NCBI GenBank assembly: GCA_960531495.1
Contig: OY482854.1
Location: forward strand, 29,648,652 to 29,712,651
From: Zeus faber
Lineage: Eukaryota; Chordata; Actinopteri; Zeiformes; Zeidae
Length of the DNA: 64,000 bases
Direction of reading: 5' to 3'
Each line of letters starts with the position of its first letter. The first letter of the stretch is position 1. Under the pieces are notes generated by a model. That model was not told the origin of the DNA. It made no database searches and worked only from the letters and a program-made list of their open reading frames with translations. Positions 43,093-54,594 of this stretch are shown piece after piece. The position numbers and the translations under genes were made by a program.

Positions 43093-43517
43093 GAAAGGGA
43101 CTTTATTTATCACGCAACACTGTAACACATGCTGGCACACACACACACATGCACATGCTTTGATGGTGGCCGGTGAAATGGATCCTCTGCATTTGACCCA
43201 TCCTGGCTTGTCCTTCCTCCGGGGGCACAGCCAGGAGCAGTGGGCAGCGTACGTAGACGCGCCCGGGGACCAGGTGATAAGTGTCCATCGCTGGTCAGAC
43301 GATGATGGGTGCATGTTTTTGGTGGGGGTCCTTACTGACGTGAGGTGGAGGAAACCCCATGTGAACACGGGGAGAACATGCAAACTCCACACAGAAAGGC
43401 TCCTGTTTTGGAAGATAACCCACCGGAGCACGGTGCCAACAGCGCCCCAGGCGGGAATCGAACCCAGGACCTTCTTGCTGTGAGGCAGTAGTGCAATGCA
43501 CTGCGCCACCGTGCCAC
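43093..43517 (-). mobile_element. tRNA-derived SINE
   Basis: Read on the minus strand from 43517, GGCACGGTGGCGCAGTGCAT starts a tRNA-like head with an A box and, about 45 bases on, a B box GGTTCGATTCC (plus-strand 43454-43465). A conserved body follows (CTGTGTGGAGTTTGCATGTT and TCTCCCCGTGT...GGGGTTTCCTCC), then a tail ending in AATAAAGTCCCTTTCC with a short TG run. This is a SINE type widespread in teleosts. It follows the hAT fragment directly, suggesting insertion into it. Confidence 0.8.
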
Positions 43518-44183
43518 TAGGTGGTTGTCACAGGTTGTCTTCTTCTCGGGGGTCCGTGTTGAACTCCAAGCTTGTTGTTTCCTTTGTTTCTCCTGCACAA
43601 CAGTGAATCGTGAATAGTGAAAAATCTCTCTTATGATTAATTCTGTTTTGCAAACATTACCCACATGGAGACCCCAACTACCTCTAGGGCGGAAGTGGCA
43701 GCTGAAGATACATGCGTTTGTACTTACATTACGTATACAAATACAAAACATCTACTGTAAGTGTTCATTTGTTATGTTGACAGTTACATATTATCTAATT
43801 ATTTCTTTTTTCTTCACTTTTTATTTTATTTTATTTTTTATCCTCCATTTTGATGGACCATTAAGCTTTTTATTTTTTAATGAGATGGTGTGCAGTGAAA
43901 CGCACCAAACTGGAACCAGAACATACACAATATGCACGTGTACCCGACGAACAAAACCCATTTTGATGATTTAGTGTCAAGTTTTTGATTTCTTTTTGTT
44001 TTTTGTTTAAAGGAGCATGAGACAACTTTTTTGCTTTTGCTTATCGTAATGAAGTTAATGTCGATTCCGCAATGTCTATAATGTAATGTCTATAGAATAT
44101 TGACACCGTCAGTGTTTAGACTGGTTACCTATAAGCCTCCTTATCACTATGCATTGGGACTGACACCGGGTACAATTCCCTGG
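43518..44183. other. intergenic, nothing recognised
   Basis: AT-rich; T-rich at 43805-43850. Confidence 0.6.
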
Positions 44184-44457
44184 GGAAATGATGGATTTTT
44201 GATGTGGGGTTGGATGCGTAGTAGGTGGTGGGGTTGGGTGTGGAATTGGATGTGGGGTCGGATGTGGGGTCGAATGTGGCGCTGGATGTGGATTTGGATG
44301 TTGGGCTGGTGGTGGGGTTGGACCTGGGGTAGGTGGTGGGGTGGGATGTGAGGGTGGGATGCGGGGTGGGATGCGGGGTGGTGGTGGGGTTGATGATGCG
44401 GGGTGGGTGGTGGGGTTGGATGTGGGCTTGGATGCGGGGTGGGTGGTGGGGTGGTGT
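44184..44457 (+). repeat. 12-bp minisatellite, GATGTGGGGTTG type
   Basis: About 22 units of roughly 12 bp (GGATGTGGGGTC, GGTGGTGGGGTT variants). Long periodic frames on both strands (W/G-rich on plus, P/H-rich on minus) come from it. Confidence 0.92.
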
Positions 44458-45160
44458 ACATATCTGCAGCATTACATCATGGGTCAGGCTGAATAGGTTC
44501 AAGATGTCTCCGGCTCCCGGTGCTCCTCGTGTCTGTGGCGTGCGCGGTGCAACAATAGGAGGAGGAACCACCCGAGACGCGGCTGAAGAGCCCGACGCAG
44601 CGCGGGGCAGCGAGGAAATTGGGAACGGGAGGCTGTGTTGTTCCAAGAGGCGGCCCCGCTCTGATATGACAAATTGAGAAGCCCCGAAACATTTCCTTCC
44701 TTGCACGCACGCACAGACGCGCACACACACGCACACACGCACACACACGCACAGCACGTTTCGACCGTTTTGCCCCCCCCCCCCCCAGCTTGCTCTTTCA
44801 TCTGCGTGGGGGTCTGCACAGCGAGGCTCCCCGCGCAGGGCTCGTCCGGGCCGCTTGGTCCTGTGCTTCTCTCCCGTCGGAGAAAGTACATTTACACCGG
44901 ATGGGATTAATGATGAAGCTGCTGAAGTCAGGAGGAGACTCAGCACAATGTCATCTACATCCTGCAGGACGTTTCCTGGCAAACTGGTACAAATGGCGAA
45001 GTTATAATAATGGAAAGAAATAAAAGCCATAATAATAGGCCTTGTATCATATAATACTACGACTAATAATAATAATTGCAATTCAGCGGTTTTCTTTATG
45101 TTTCCTAAACTATGTCAAATGCTGAGCCAAATATTATGTTTCGTTATTATCATGATTGTG
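44458..45160. other. intergenic, GC-rich then AT-rich, nothing recognised
   Basis: 44470-44690 is CpG-rich. An ACGCAC-type run is at 44702-44755 and a C14 run at 44774-44787. No exon recognised. Confidence 0.5.
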
Positions 45161-45322
<162 letters not shown>

Positions 45323-45585
45323 ACTGTATATATCCCTACAGTAAACAGTAAATGTGTCTTTACAGAGGGGGTTTTGTGATTTATTGATGGTCACGTTTAT
45401 TTGCTTCATCTTTAATTGATTGGGCTTCTTGCTCCCATTGCATTTGAATTCCACCCTCAGCACTTTTACTCTGACAAACATGTTGTTCGTCGTGCAGGTT
45501 GGGAATGCATCGGGACCAATTCCAAGTTCAAAATCCATTCATTCCAATCTAAAGAGCGGTGAAGTGGAGGTGGTTGGAAACTGTC

Positions 45586-45620
45586 CCTCCTCCTCCTCCT
45601 CCTCCACCTCCTCCTCCTGC
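45586..45620 (+). repeat. (CCT)n trinucleotide tract
   Basis: Short run of TCC/CCT with one CCA interruption. Confidence 0.9.
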
Positions 45621-45698
45621 AAAAGCAGCAGCAGCGTAACAGTTAAACTTCAGGAGTTTCTGCAGAACTTTACGCACAGCACCTGTTGCGCAGCCAGT

Positions 45699-45908
45699 CC
45701 GTCTCCAGACCTCCACCCTGGTCTTCAGACCTCCACCCTGGTCTTCAGCTCGGTCTGGTCCGGGACTCCGTCTCCAGACCTCCACCCTGGTCTCCAGTCT
45801 GATCCGGGACTCCGTCTCCAGACCTCCACCCTGGTCTTCAGGTCGGACTGATCCTGGACTCCGTCTCCAGACCTCCATCCCCTGGTGTTCAGCTCGGTCT
45901 GGTCCACG
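45699..45908 (+). repeat. about 49-bp minisatellite, roughly four units
   Basis: Units open with CCGTCTCCAGACCTCCACCC and continue TGGTCTTCAGCTCGGTCTG. One internal half-duplication (CAGACCTCCACCCTGGTCTT twice in a row near 45715-45750) shows recent slippage. Confidence 0.9.
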
Positions 45909-46041
45909 ACTCGCTCCCACAGAGGAGCTCATGTCGGGTTGCAGATCTTCTCACCCCGCACACTGGATCGGGTTGCGTTTGGGAGGTTTTATTTAAAGAT
46001 CTGAGCGAGGAACCAAAGCCTGGACGCGCTCCCCAGCCAAT

Positions 46042-46436
46042 GCACCCATTATGATGCATTGAAACCTGTTTATTTCAGTTCATTTTGCGGCATATGCAAT
46101 ATGAAACACTCTTGTTGGAGGATATCGCTATGAAGAAAAGCCTTTTCCAACTTTGAACAAGTTTTTTGTTTGACCACCCAACAGGTGCGCCCCTCCGGCA
46201 GACGCACCAAAAGCGCGCAACGCCCGCAGCACTCCACTCCGACGTTTCTGGAAGGCAGCGCAGGGATTTGGGGATGATTTAGGGATACGACATTCACTTT
46301 CTTGAACGCGGAACTAAGTCGGCGATCAGGAGCATGTGGATTCCCTCCCGCGTCACGTCCCCCCTGTGCAGATGCGGTCCTCCTGGTGAGCGCTGAGACC
46401 CAGTCCGCAGCTTCGGGACCGCACACCGACATCCAA
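46042..46436 (+). promoter_or_regulatory. pdgfc: pdgfc 5'UTR / proximal promoter region (approximate)
   Basis: The 400 bases before the pdgfc start become CpG-rich from about 46180, unlike the flanking DNA. A CCAAT box lies at 46037-46041 and an AT-rich TTTTATTTAAAG at 45987-45998. No transcription start can be fixed from sequence alone. Confidence 0.4.
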
Positions 46437-46551
46437 ATGATCTTCCCATTCTCACTGCTCCTCCTCGCATCGCTTCTGCAACACTATGGTTCGGAGGCTG
46501 AATCCACCCACAACAGCAAGTTTCACCTTCCAAGTGTCAAAGAGCCAAACG
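46437..46551 (+). CDS. pdgfc: pdgfc exon 1 (coding part): signal peptide and N-terminus
   Basis: Platelet-derived growth factor C is a secreted CUB-domain growth factor that signals through PDGF receptor alpha after proteolytic release. The first 38 residues start MIFPFSLLLLASLLQHYGSE and continue AESTHNSKFHLPSVKEPN, closely following human PDGFC (leader MSLFGLLLL..., then AESNLSSKFQFSSNKEQNG). The exon ends AAC G before GTGAGT at 46552, the same phase and position as in mammals. CUB and PDGF domains lie in later exons that I did not find up to 64000. The frame stays open upstream to an ATG at 46302, but the leader-proximal ATG is preferred because it directly starts a signal peptide. Confidence 0.9.
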
Positions 46552-46701
46552 GTGAGTTCCAGATCTACCCAATGTTCCCAAAATACCCAACGTAGCCCAA
46601 CGTACCCTGTCGCATTAAGAGAAGTACTGGGATGAGAAAGTCCTATCTTAATTTAACCCTATAGCTCAAAAAGTATATATTAAATTACATATATTAATAA
46701 A

Positions 46702-47186
46702 CAGGGGTGGAAGAGGTTCTCCTTCCTTTTTACTTCAGTAAAAGTTCAAATACTCTGACACAAAAGTCCCACATTGACATTTAGTAAAAATATATGATTA
46801 TGTAAGATGTACTTTAAGTTCTCAAAGTAAAGGTTTTTGTCATATCCAGTGCCCTGGTAGAACAAAGGCGATAATACTGGATAACGTAGGCCTATCACTG
46901 TAGCACATCATGCAGATCCGGGTTAGAATTTATAATAACACCTTAGGTGTCATAGTGATTTACAAGGATATGGTCCTCATGGATCATTGATAAGCACCCT
47001 TCGCTTTGGCTTGCCTTAGATAAAGCCTTATTTAGACAATCTACTAGTAGAGCAAAAACTATAGACATTTGCTTTGAAATATCAGTGGAGTAAAAGCGGG
47101 AAGTCTGTGAAACTGTATATACTTGAAAATTGTACTTAAATACAGTAATAAGTACTTCTGTGTTACTTTATTACTTTCCACCACTG
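46702..47186. mobile_element. hAT-type miniature element in pdgfc intron 1
   Basis: The left end CAGGGGTGGAAGAGGTTCTC and the right end, read in reverse as CAGTGGTGGAAAGTAATAAA, are terminal inverted repeats of the very common fish element whose subterminal parts read as TTTACTTCAGTAAAAGTTCAA and AAGTACTTAT. The body is 485 bp with no coding sequence. No clean 8-bp target duplication, so it is probably old. Confidence 0.7.
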
Positions 47187-47619
47187 TATAAAAGGACATC
47201 TTGGTTGAGTTTAAGCCTCGATGAATGAGAGCGTTTCATTGAGGTTCAAACAGCATTATCCTGGCTATAGGAAGTGGAAATTACCCTTTACCTTTAATGT
47301 GTACCTGTGTGTGTTTAAGGGGGAAAACCCTCTGAATTCCATTTCCCCGGGGACGAGTTTCCTCTCGGATCAGAAAAAGGCTTCATTCATGGCATTTGCT
47401 CCGGGCTGTAATTTGCCTTTACCCTCTGAACTCACTCTGAATTGCGCTATCAAAATCCGGTTTTGTCAATGTTTAAAGCCCCCTCCCCCCACCCGTTCAG
47501 TAGAAATCAGTTGGGGTCTGCAACAGAAATTGCATGGGGGTGAGTAAATAATTAACCCCAAATTATTTTGTGCCATCATGGACAATTTGCCAATCAATGT
47601 GTTTGTTGGTTTAAGGGCC
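47187..47619. other. pdgfc intron 1, unique-looking
   Basis: Balanced composition and no repeats; a possible conserved non-coding stretch, unproven. Confidence 0.45.
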
Positions 47620-47620
47620 C

Positions 47621-47866
47621 TGTGTGTGTGTGTGTGTGTGCGTGTGTGTGTATGTGTGTGTATGTGTGTGTGTGTGCGTGTGTGTGTGTGTGTGCGTGCG
47701 TGTGTGTGTGTGTGTGTATGTGTGTGTATGTGTGTGTGTGCGTGTGTGTGCGTGTGTGTGTGTGTTTGTATGTGTGTGTATGTGTGTGTGTGTGTGCGTG
47801 TGTGTGTGTGTGTGTGCGTGTGTGTGTGTGTGTGTGTGTGCAAGTGTGTGTGTGTGTGCGGTGTGG
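47621..47866 (+). repeat. compound (GT)n with GC and TA interruptions
   Basis: About 245 bp of GT with regular GTGC and GTAT interruptions that themselves repeat in blocks. Confidence 0.97.
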
Positions 47867-47983
47867 GCAGGTTCGTTTTGCAGTCACACAGGAATGATGC
47901 TTGAATTATGTAACTTATTCATCGACCGTCTGATGGCTTTACTCCACACGTGGTCGAGGAATTCCATTTAGCCTGTGCACCAG

Positions 47984-48920
47984 GTGTAGGACGGGGTGTA
48001 GGGCAGGGTATAGGATGGCTGTAAGGCAGGGTGTGGGTCTAGGGCTGGGACTGGGTCTAAGGCAGGGTTAGGGCTGGGTATAGGGTGAGTACACGGCAGG
48101 ATGTAGGTCTCGGTCCAGGACAGGGACTGGCTCTAGGGCTGTGTGTAGGGTGGGTATAGGGCTGGGTGTAGGTCTCGATCTAGGACTGGGACTGAATGTA
48201 GGGCAGGGTATAGGACTGGGTATAGAGTATGTGTAGAGCGGGGTGTAGGTCTCCGTCTTGGACTGGGACTGGCTGTAGGGTGGGGTGTAGGGCTGGGTGT
48301 AGGTCTCGGTCTAGGACAGGGACTGGCTGTAGGGCTGGGTTTAGGATTGGGTGTAGATCTGGGTCTAGGACCGGGACTAGCTGTAGGTCGGAGTGTAGGG
48401 TGGGTGTAGGGCTGGGTGTAAATCTTTGTCGAGGATAGGGACTGGCTATAGGGCTGGGTGTAAGGTGGGTGTAGGGCTGGGTGTAGGTCCCGGTCCAGTA
48501 CTTGGAATGGCTGTAGGGCTGGGTGTGGGGCTGGATCTAGGTCTGGTTGTACTATGGGAGTTGAGCTGTGTGTAGGGCTGTGCGTAGGGTGAGTGTAGGA
48601 CTGGGTGTAGGACTGGGTGTAGGGCTGGGTGTAGTGTTGATGTAGAGCTGGATATAGGACTCGGCACAGAACTGAGTAAGGGGCTGGATCTCGGGCTGAT
48701 AGGACTGAGTGTAGGGCTGGCTGTAGCAAAGGGTGTAGGATTGGGTGTAGAAATGGGTGTAAATCTGGGTTTAGGACTGGATGTAGAACAATGTTTTGGG
48801 CTTCATTTTGGGCTGGTATAGGGCCAGGTCTAGTACTGGGTGTAGGGATGTGTTTAGGACTGGGTGTCGACCTGGGTGTAGAGTTGAGGGTAATATTTGG
48901 TGTAGCGCTGGGTGGAGCGC
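47984..48920 (+). repeat. GGGCTGGGTGTA-type minisatellite
   Basis: About 930 bp of a roughly 12-bp core (GGGCTGGGTGTA) organised in longer units that include GTCTCGGTCTAGGACAGGGA and CTGGCTGTAG. The 270-codon minus-strand frame across it is a repeat artefact. Confidence 0.92.
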
Positions 48921-49254
48921 ATGGCAACGTGGAGCACATTGACATATTTCACCATTGTATTCAGAAAGGCCTCTGTAGTCCATCACTTTCATCTTTTTCA
49001 CAGGCTGCTGTAAAGAAACCAAGTTTAATACTCCCTTGAATATTTCAGACCCGGTTTTATGATCAATTTTAAGATCAGGACTAAAAATTAACAATATTCA
49101 TAAAGTCTGAATATATGGACATTTGTCGTATCGTTATCCAGCTTTTTTCTAGTCTCAGTTAGAAATGAGGAAAGGCTGTGAGATCTATACTATGGGAGAT
49201 TTTTGCTGACATGCTTTTCATTACACTGTACTTCATTGTGATGAACCTCAGTTG

Positions 49255-49441
49255 AATGGTACTGGTACTGGTACTGGTACTGGTTCTGGTACTGGCTTTG
49301 GTACTGGTACTGGTGGTGGTGTTGGTAATGTTTCTGGTACTGGTATTGGTACTGGTATTGATACTGGCATTGGTACTGGTACTGGTGGTGGTACTGGTAT
49401 TGGTACTGGTACTGGTACTGGTACTGGTACTGGTACTGGTA
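49255..49441 (+). repeat. (GGTACT)n hexanucleotide repeat
   Basis: About 31 hexamers, GGTACT with GGTATT and GGTGGT variants; open in several frames because the unit is a multiple of three. Confidence 0.96.
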
Positions 49442-52400
49442 GAGTGTCTCAGCTTTTTGCACTGTCTCCTCACAAGACGTTCAGGGGTTTGGACCCAACT
49501 GGTGGCGCTCTGCATTGGCTCCCTGAGTTAGATTTTCTTTCCATACCAAAGAATATGAATGTGAGGTAGGAATGTGGTGCTCCTATATACGTAGGACTCC
49601 ATCCTAATAAGTCAGTTCAAGGATTCAGGTAATGGATAGGTTGACTATTTCTCAAAGACGCAGCTGTATCAGAGTGGTACATTTCTCAGTAGTAACATTG
49701 TCAGCGAGGTTGTTAGTGTTATAAATGACGGGTGGGAACCAACACTTTAATGAGGCGTGGCTTCGGATCCGCCTCAGGCTCGGTTTAGCACCTCGGGGAT
49801 ACGGCTCACCTCAACGTGAGATGCACATATTATGACGTACACCAATACGGTGTGAATGCCTCTTTGTAGTAAATCAGGGTACGGTACGCTGAGCGAGCCG
49901 AGCGCGTCGGGCCGGTTGAGAATGGGGAGAATGAGCCGTGAGTGTGGACGCCGGGGGCAGGGGGCGGGGTGGCAATCAGAAGGCTTTGAAAAACAGTCGT
50001 CTGATCTCTGACTGGTGTGTCGGAGACAGATCTCCAGATCGATATCAAATCGATCTGTAAAGACAGAGGGAGAGAGAGAGAGAGAGCGGTCCAGGCCTAA
50101 CTGGCATGTCTAGCCGAGCGTTACGCTCCCCAGACGTTTTCGATTTGGCACAAGGCGGCTGATGACTTCACAGATAGCGATCCCTGGGCTCGTGTCTTTT
50201 ATTGAGGCCCGTAGCGATAGTCTCTTTCTATAAATGATTTGGCCGGGCTGTGCTCACAGTTTAACTACACTGAGTGGACTTTAATGGCTCGATAAAACAA
50301 TGCAAACGGCAGTATAATGCTGATTTGGCAGAGAAATGGCCACTCCCACGGAATATCTCTGTGTTGCGTCTGAGAGGTTAATTCCTGTACAAATGAAATC
50401 ACACTGCGCCTCCTCACCACATGCCGAACCGCTCTAAAAATACACTCCACCGGATTACTGAGCATTAAAACTCAATCCCTGCTAATATTCACAACCGCTT
50501 TTTCCCCATTCTGCCAGAAGTTACCGTTCCAACTCCAGATAAAATTAAAGTTGCAAGTCAAACAGCACGTTCCAGGGACCGCCTCTCCACATCCCTCCTC
50601 ACGGTTAAGTGGCGAGCCTCCGTTTCCCGTAGAAGGTCCTGTTTTCACCCGTAACCACATGCCAGGACCCTCCGAGAGGAATCCATCTGCTTATATTTGT
50701 ATGGGATGCGTGTAACCTGAAAAATGTTCCCACTCGGTTCCGCTGGAGAAATAGCAGGAATCACATCTGACCTGCCAGCGATCGCAGATGCTGCCGATGC
50801 GCTGAAGATTACAGGAATACTTTAGAAGGACTGACAGGCGAACAGAGCTCAGTAACCTGAGAAATAAATGATATTCCGCTGCAGACACAAAGCTGCAGAT
50901 GTAGACCTATGAGAAATAGCAAAGGGAGTAGGTCACGTTCACCGTAAGAACTTTTTAATACACGTGTAAATCACACAATCGCATACAGCGCATTCAAAAA
51001 TAACCATGTCAGCGTATAGCTAAAGCGCGCTTCACACTGAATCCATAATCGTGCCCGACAGTCGTGTCCTCCCCCTCGTGGTCGTCGGATGAACTGGGTC
51101 TGGGTTTCACATCCTAAAATATTTCAGGCGGAAACGGGAGAGCTCCCAAAACGCATCCCAAAGCCTCAAACGCACACGGAGATTCAGCGTCCCGGAGGAG
51201 GCGGGGCTTTTCTCGGAGGGGGCGGAGCTTATGACAGCCTTTCACGTGCGGAATCCGACTCTCCACAGGAATGTACGGACTTCCAGTTTGTGGGATTCTG
51301 TGTGACATTCGCATAAAGCACATTAAAACACATCTGGAGAAGCATTTTCTTTTCCAAGGGATTTTCCTTGAAACTAGTAAAGGTGTTCAGTAGTGTTATG
51401 GATATTTTCCCACATTTCAGCTCATTTAGAGGTTTCCATCCAGGTCTTTGTCAGGTTTGGTTCTTCAGCCTCCGGGCCTCGCCAGCCTATCAGCTTAGTG
51501 TTCGCCAACATCTCCGGGTTTTTACTGGTCGGCACTCCAGTTTGGACAGCTGCCGGCCACATCCGCCACTGTTTAGTGTCGAGCGGTTTCCATCGCAGTT
51601 AACTTTATGTTTTTAATTTGAAATTATGATATGGCTATAAAAAGCAGTTACAGGAGAGAGAAAAAAAAAACAAAAAAAAAAACGAGCAGAACTTGGAATC
51701 CCCGTTCAGGTTTTTAATCCGGGTCAGATGTTTCCTGGTCCTGGAACCCTGGGAACGCTTGTTTCCAGTTCCAGGAGAAACTGGAGTTTGATGGATTTGT
51801 TTGAAAATGAGCGCAGCAATGTGCAGTTAATCAATGCAGCGGACGGCACAATAGCAAACGCTATGCTCGGCTGAATTAAAACCCATCAGAAGGAAATGGA
51901 TGACTGGAATGTGCGTTGAACTCGGAGGGAACCAGAGGCTCGGGACAGTTACACTGCAGATTTATCACTGTCAGATGGAACCAAGAATTCGCATGAAAAC
52001 GTAAAAAAATGAAACAATCCCTTTTCTCCGCCATTGAAGCCTGTGCATATTTCATTCATTCAACCGGGGCTTCAAAGCCCACCTCCCGCTATTTAAGATG
52101 CTGAACGTTTGTCCGTGTCTAACCGTGTCTATGCATGGTCATCATCATGATTTTTTGACATAAAACTGTTTTTTAGCGCCAAAAGTTCAACATTTCCAGC
52201 CCCTTTTTATATGTTACTTGGCTAAAATCGACATCATTATTCATGAATGCATGACTGCAGCACTTTTGGTGACAGGTCTATTCAGGGAGTGTATCTTTAC
52301 AGGAACATACTCAAAACCTTCCTTAAAGTTGTCCCTATGTTCACTTTTTTCCCTCCATTATTGACACTAGTTCGTAGTGTTGGTGAGAATCTGCTTCGTT

Positions 52401-52502
52401 TATCACCGGTTGCAAATATGTGTCATTCAATCATTAACCAAAGCCCCATGATTTGCTTGGAGACCGATTGGGAGTTCAAGCAGGAAGTAAATGTTAAATA
52501 GA
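49442..52502. other. pdgfc intron 1, longest repeat-poor stretch
   Basis: Short (GA)n at 50068-50088 and A-rich run at 51660-51682; otherwise unique-looking. 50100-50900 is compositionally even and could include conserved non-coding elements. pdgfc exon 2 (start of the CUB domain) was looked for and not seen. Confidence 0.45.
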
Positions 52503-52673
52503 ATGCATTCATAAAGCGCTCCACATGCTACATGCGTCTCTCAGCCGTGCAAGCTCGTCGGGAGCTCTTAGGGGCTAGGTGCCTTGCTCAACGACGACTC
52601 GGCAAATAAGCCGGCAGGAGCCCACGATCGAAACCACTGACCCTCCAGTTGCCAGACAACCACTCCACCCCCC
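52503..52673 (-). mobile_element. tRNA-derived SINE, decayed
   Basis: On the minus strand the head GGTGGAGTGGTTGTCTGGCA and TGGTTTCGATCGTGGGCTCC is tRNA-like. It is followed by the family-typical AAGGCACCTAGCCCCTAAGA, GCTCCCGACGAGC and, near the end, GTGGAGCGCTTTATGAATG. This is the teleost SINE whose body reads CCCTGAGCAAGGCACCTAACCCC. The A box and parts of the body are degraded. Confidence 0.65.
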
Positions 52674-54594
52674 GGAGCTGCTGCCTCCCGGCGGAGTGGT
52701 CTGGAGGTTGGAGGTGGTGTCCAGCGGTTTTCCCAAACCCAGTCCACGCAGCTCGCTCAGCAGCATAAAGCGACCGTGTGAACCTTCAAGTCGAGTAAAA
52801 CAGAGAAAACCCCAGATCCTCCGCTGCCGCCACCCCCCCCCCCCCCCCAGCAGCCGCAGCGGAAGGTTTGACCCTTGTAGATATTTCCTCTCACCTCCGC
52901 TTCATCCAGGGAACACAGACATGTGTGTCTGCTGGCAGCCTGGGCCCAAACCCTCAGCAGCCAAGTTGAGAGCATGCAGGGCCGGGGATAGCGCCGTGTT
53001 TTCCCTGTCAGCACTATTTGAACACGGAGCGCTGTGTTTGGCAAGCGGAGCACTGCCTGCCTGCTGTTTGTCATTTTGGGCAGCAAGTGTACCTCCCCCT
53101 CCCCTCCCAAGGAACCAAGGAAGTTTCTCAAGGGGTCTGGGTCAGGGATCCAGGCTCTGCTCGAGCAGAAACTCCCTCCCGGGTGCTTCCATCCTTTGCC
53201 CGACTCAATCCAGGCCAGGCCTCCGTCTGGGCGTGCCCATTGTGATGACCAGGTAACGCGTCTTAGCTGTATGCCGTTTGTTATGTATGTATTTTTAGGA
53301 ATGTATATTTATCATCACTCCTCCTTTGTGCACAATGTGTCTACAGCCAGGGTTTATTCCTGTACTATTCCATCCCTAAAGTCTGCAAGACCTGTGAAAG
53401 GTGTTGTGAAAATTTCCTGCTAACATCTAAAGTGCATTTTCGTCCCGTTGGCGTCCTGTTGGAGCGCTCCGAGGATCCGCGGAGACGCTCCATATCTCTA
53501 CACCATCCATCCCTGAACGCGCCGTGGGTCCACTGGCGTTCACCAAATCATCGAAATGAGCGCCAACTAAATCATCCTTGTTGACCGGAAACATGCCTGC
53601 TTGTAAGGCTAGATTGGGGTTAGGTTGGTGGGTGGTATTGTACCTCAGCCCGAGCAGCAGTGCAGTAGATGTTGTGGTTGAGCGAGGCAGCAGCTTCCGA
53701 TGACCCTGGGGCTGTTTGCATCGCAAGCCATTTGTGGCTGGAAAAACCACATGCAAACCAAATGTATTCAAGTGGCAACAGAGGGAGCAGTCTAAACATT
53801 CCCTTGTATTCTGTTTACTTTCATTAAGCGTAGTCTCTGTTATTCTACTGTTTAAATGTATGCATCAAATAGATGGAGTGATATATACAGTTTATATGAG
53901 TTTTGTATATGGATACTCTTTTCAGCAACAACAGCAGCAATTGGACAACTGGTTGCCCGGCGGACAATCAGGAAAAAAACAAAACTCGTAAATGTGAATT
54001 TTTTGAGTAAACCCTCCCCTTCCAACATTTTGCCATCTGGCTGAAAACAAATGCTGTTGTTCAAAACGTCAAAGCAGTAAATTCCATCTTGTTGGCAATG
54101 AGATAAGGTGCTTTTCAAATGGCTTTTAATGAGCATTTTCACAGACTAGGTGCATAAATATCCTGCAAAAAATGGTACTATTTTCATTTTTTCCACACTC
54201 TCCACCACCTAGAAACCACCAACTACTCGAACACCCAGGATGTAAGAAGTCTGGGCAACATAAGAGTGTACTTGGCAAGTTGGTCATCCAGTGGACAGGG
54301 ACAGGATTTTAGGATTTGTCCAGTGATTTAGCGGAGGAAATAATGGAGTCAGTTTGCAGTTTGTTGTGCGTCTGCGGCCTTGAGAATCCTGGAGGGCAGC
54401 GAAGCACAAATTGGCAGAAATATGTGCTGCGTCTGAAATGGCCGACAGCACTTTGCACTGGATGTTGTTCCTGTAGACCGGCGTGCACTAGTATGGGAGT
54501 AAAAAGACCGATGTCTTCTCGGACATACTGTGCCGCCGCATCGCGCTCCACTTTCCTCTCGCTCGTTTTCATGGGCGACACACTATGTTTGCGT
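52674..54594. other. pdgfc intron 1, unrecognised
   Basis: C18 run at 52832-52849; open frames on both strands at 52579-53423 without recognisable homology. Confidence 0.45.

Noticed and set aside
43453-43517. tRNA-like A and B boxes suggesting a tRNA gene
   Set aside because: The promoter boxes belong to the head of a SINE that continues for about 350 bp with the family body and an A-rich tail; there is no intact cloverleaf.
44125-45081. 318-codon open frame on the minus strand
   Set aside because: Its H/P/T-rich periodic part is the translated 12-bp minisatellite at 44184-44457; the rest has no recognisable domain or splice support.
48133-48945. 270-codon open frame on the minus strand, S/P/T-rich
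   Set aside because: It is a translation of the GGGCTGGGTGTA minisatellite.
52600-52673. Second tRNA-like segment
   Set aside because: Part of a decayed SINE with its conserved body downstream; not a functional tRNA.
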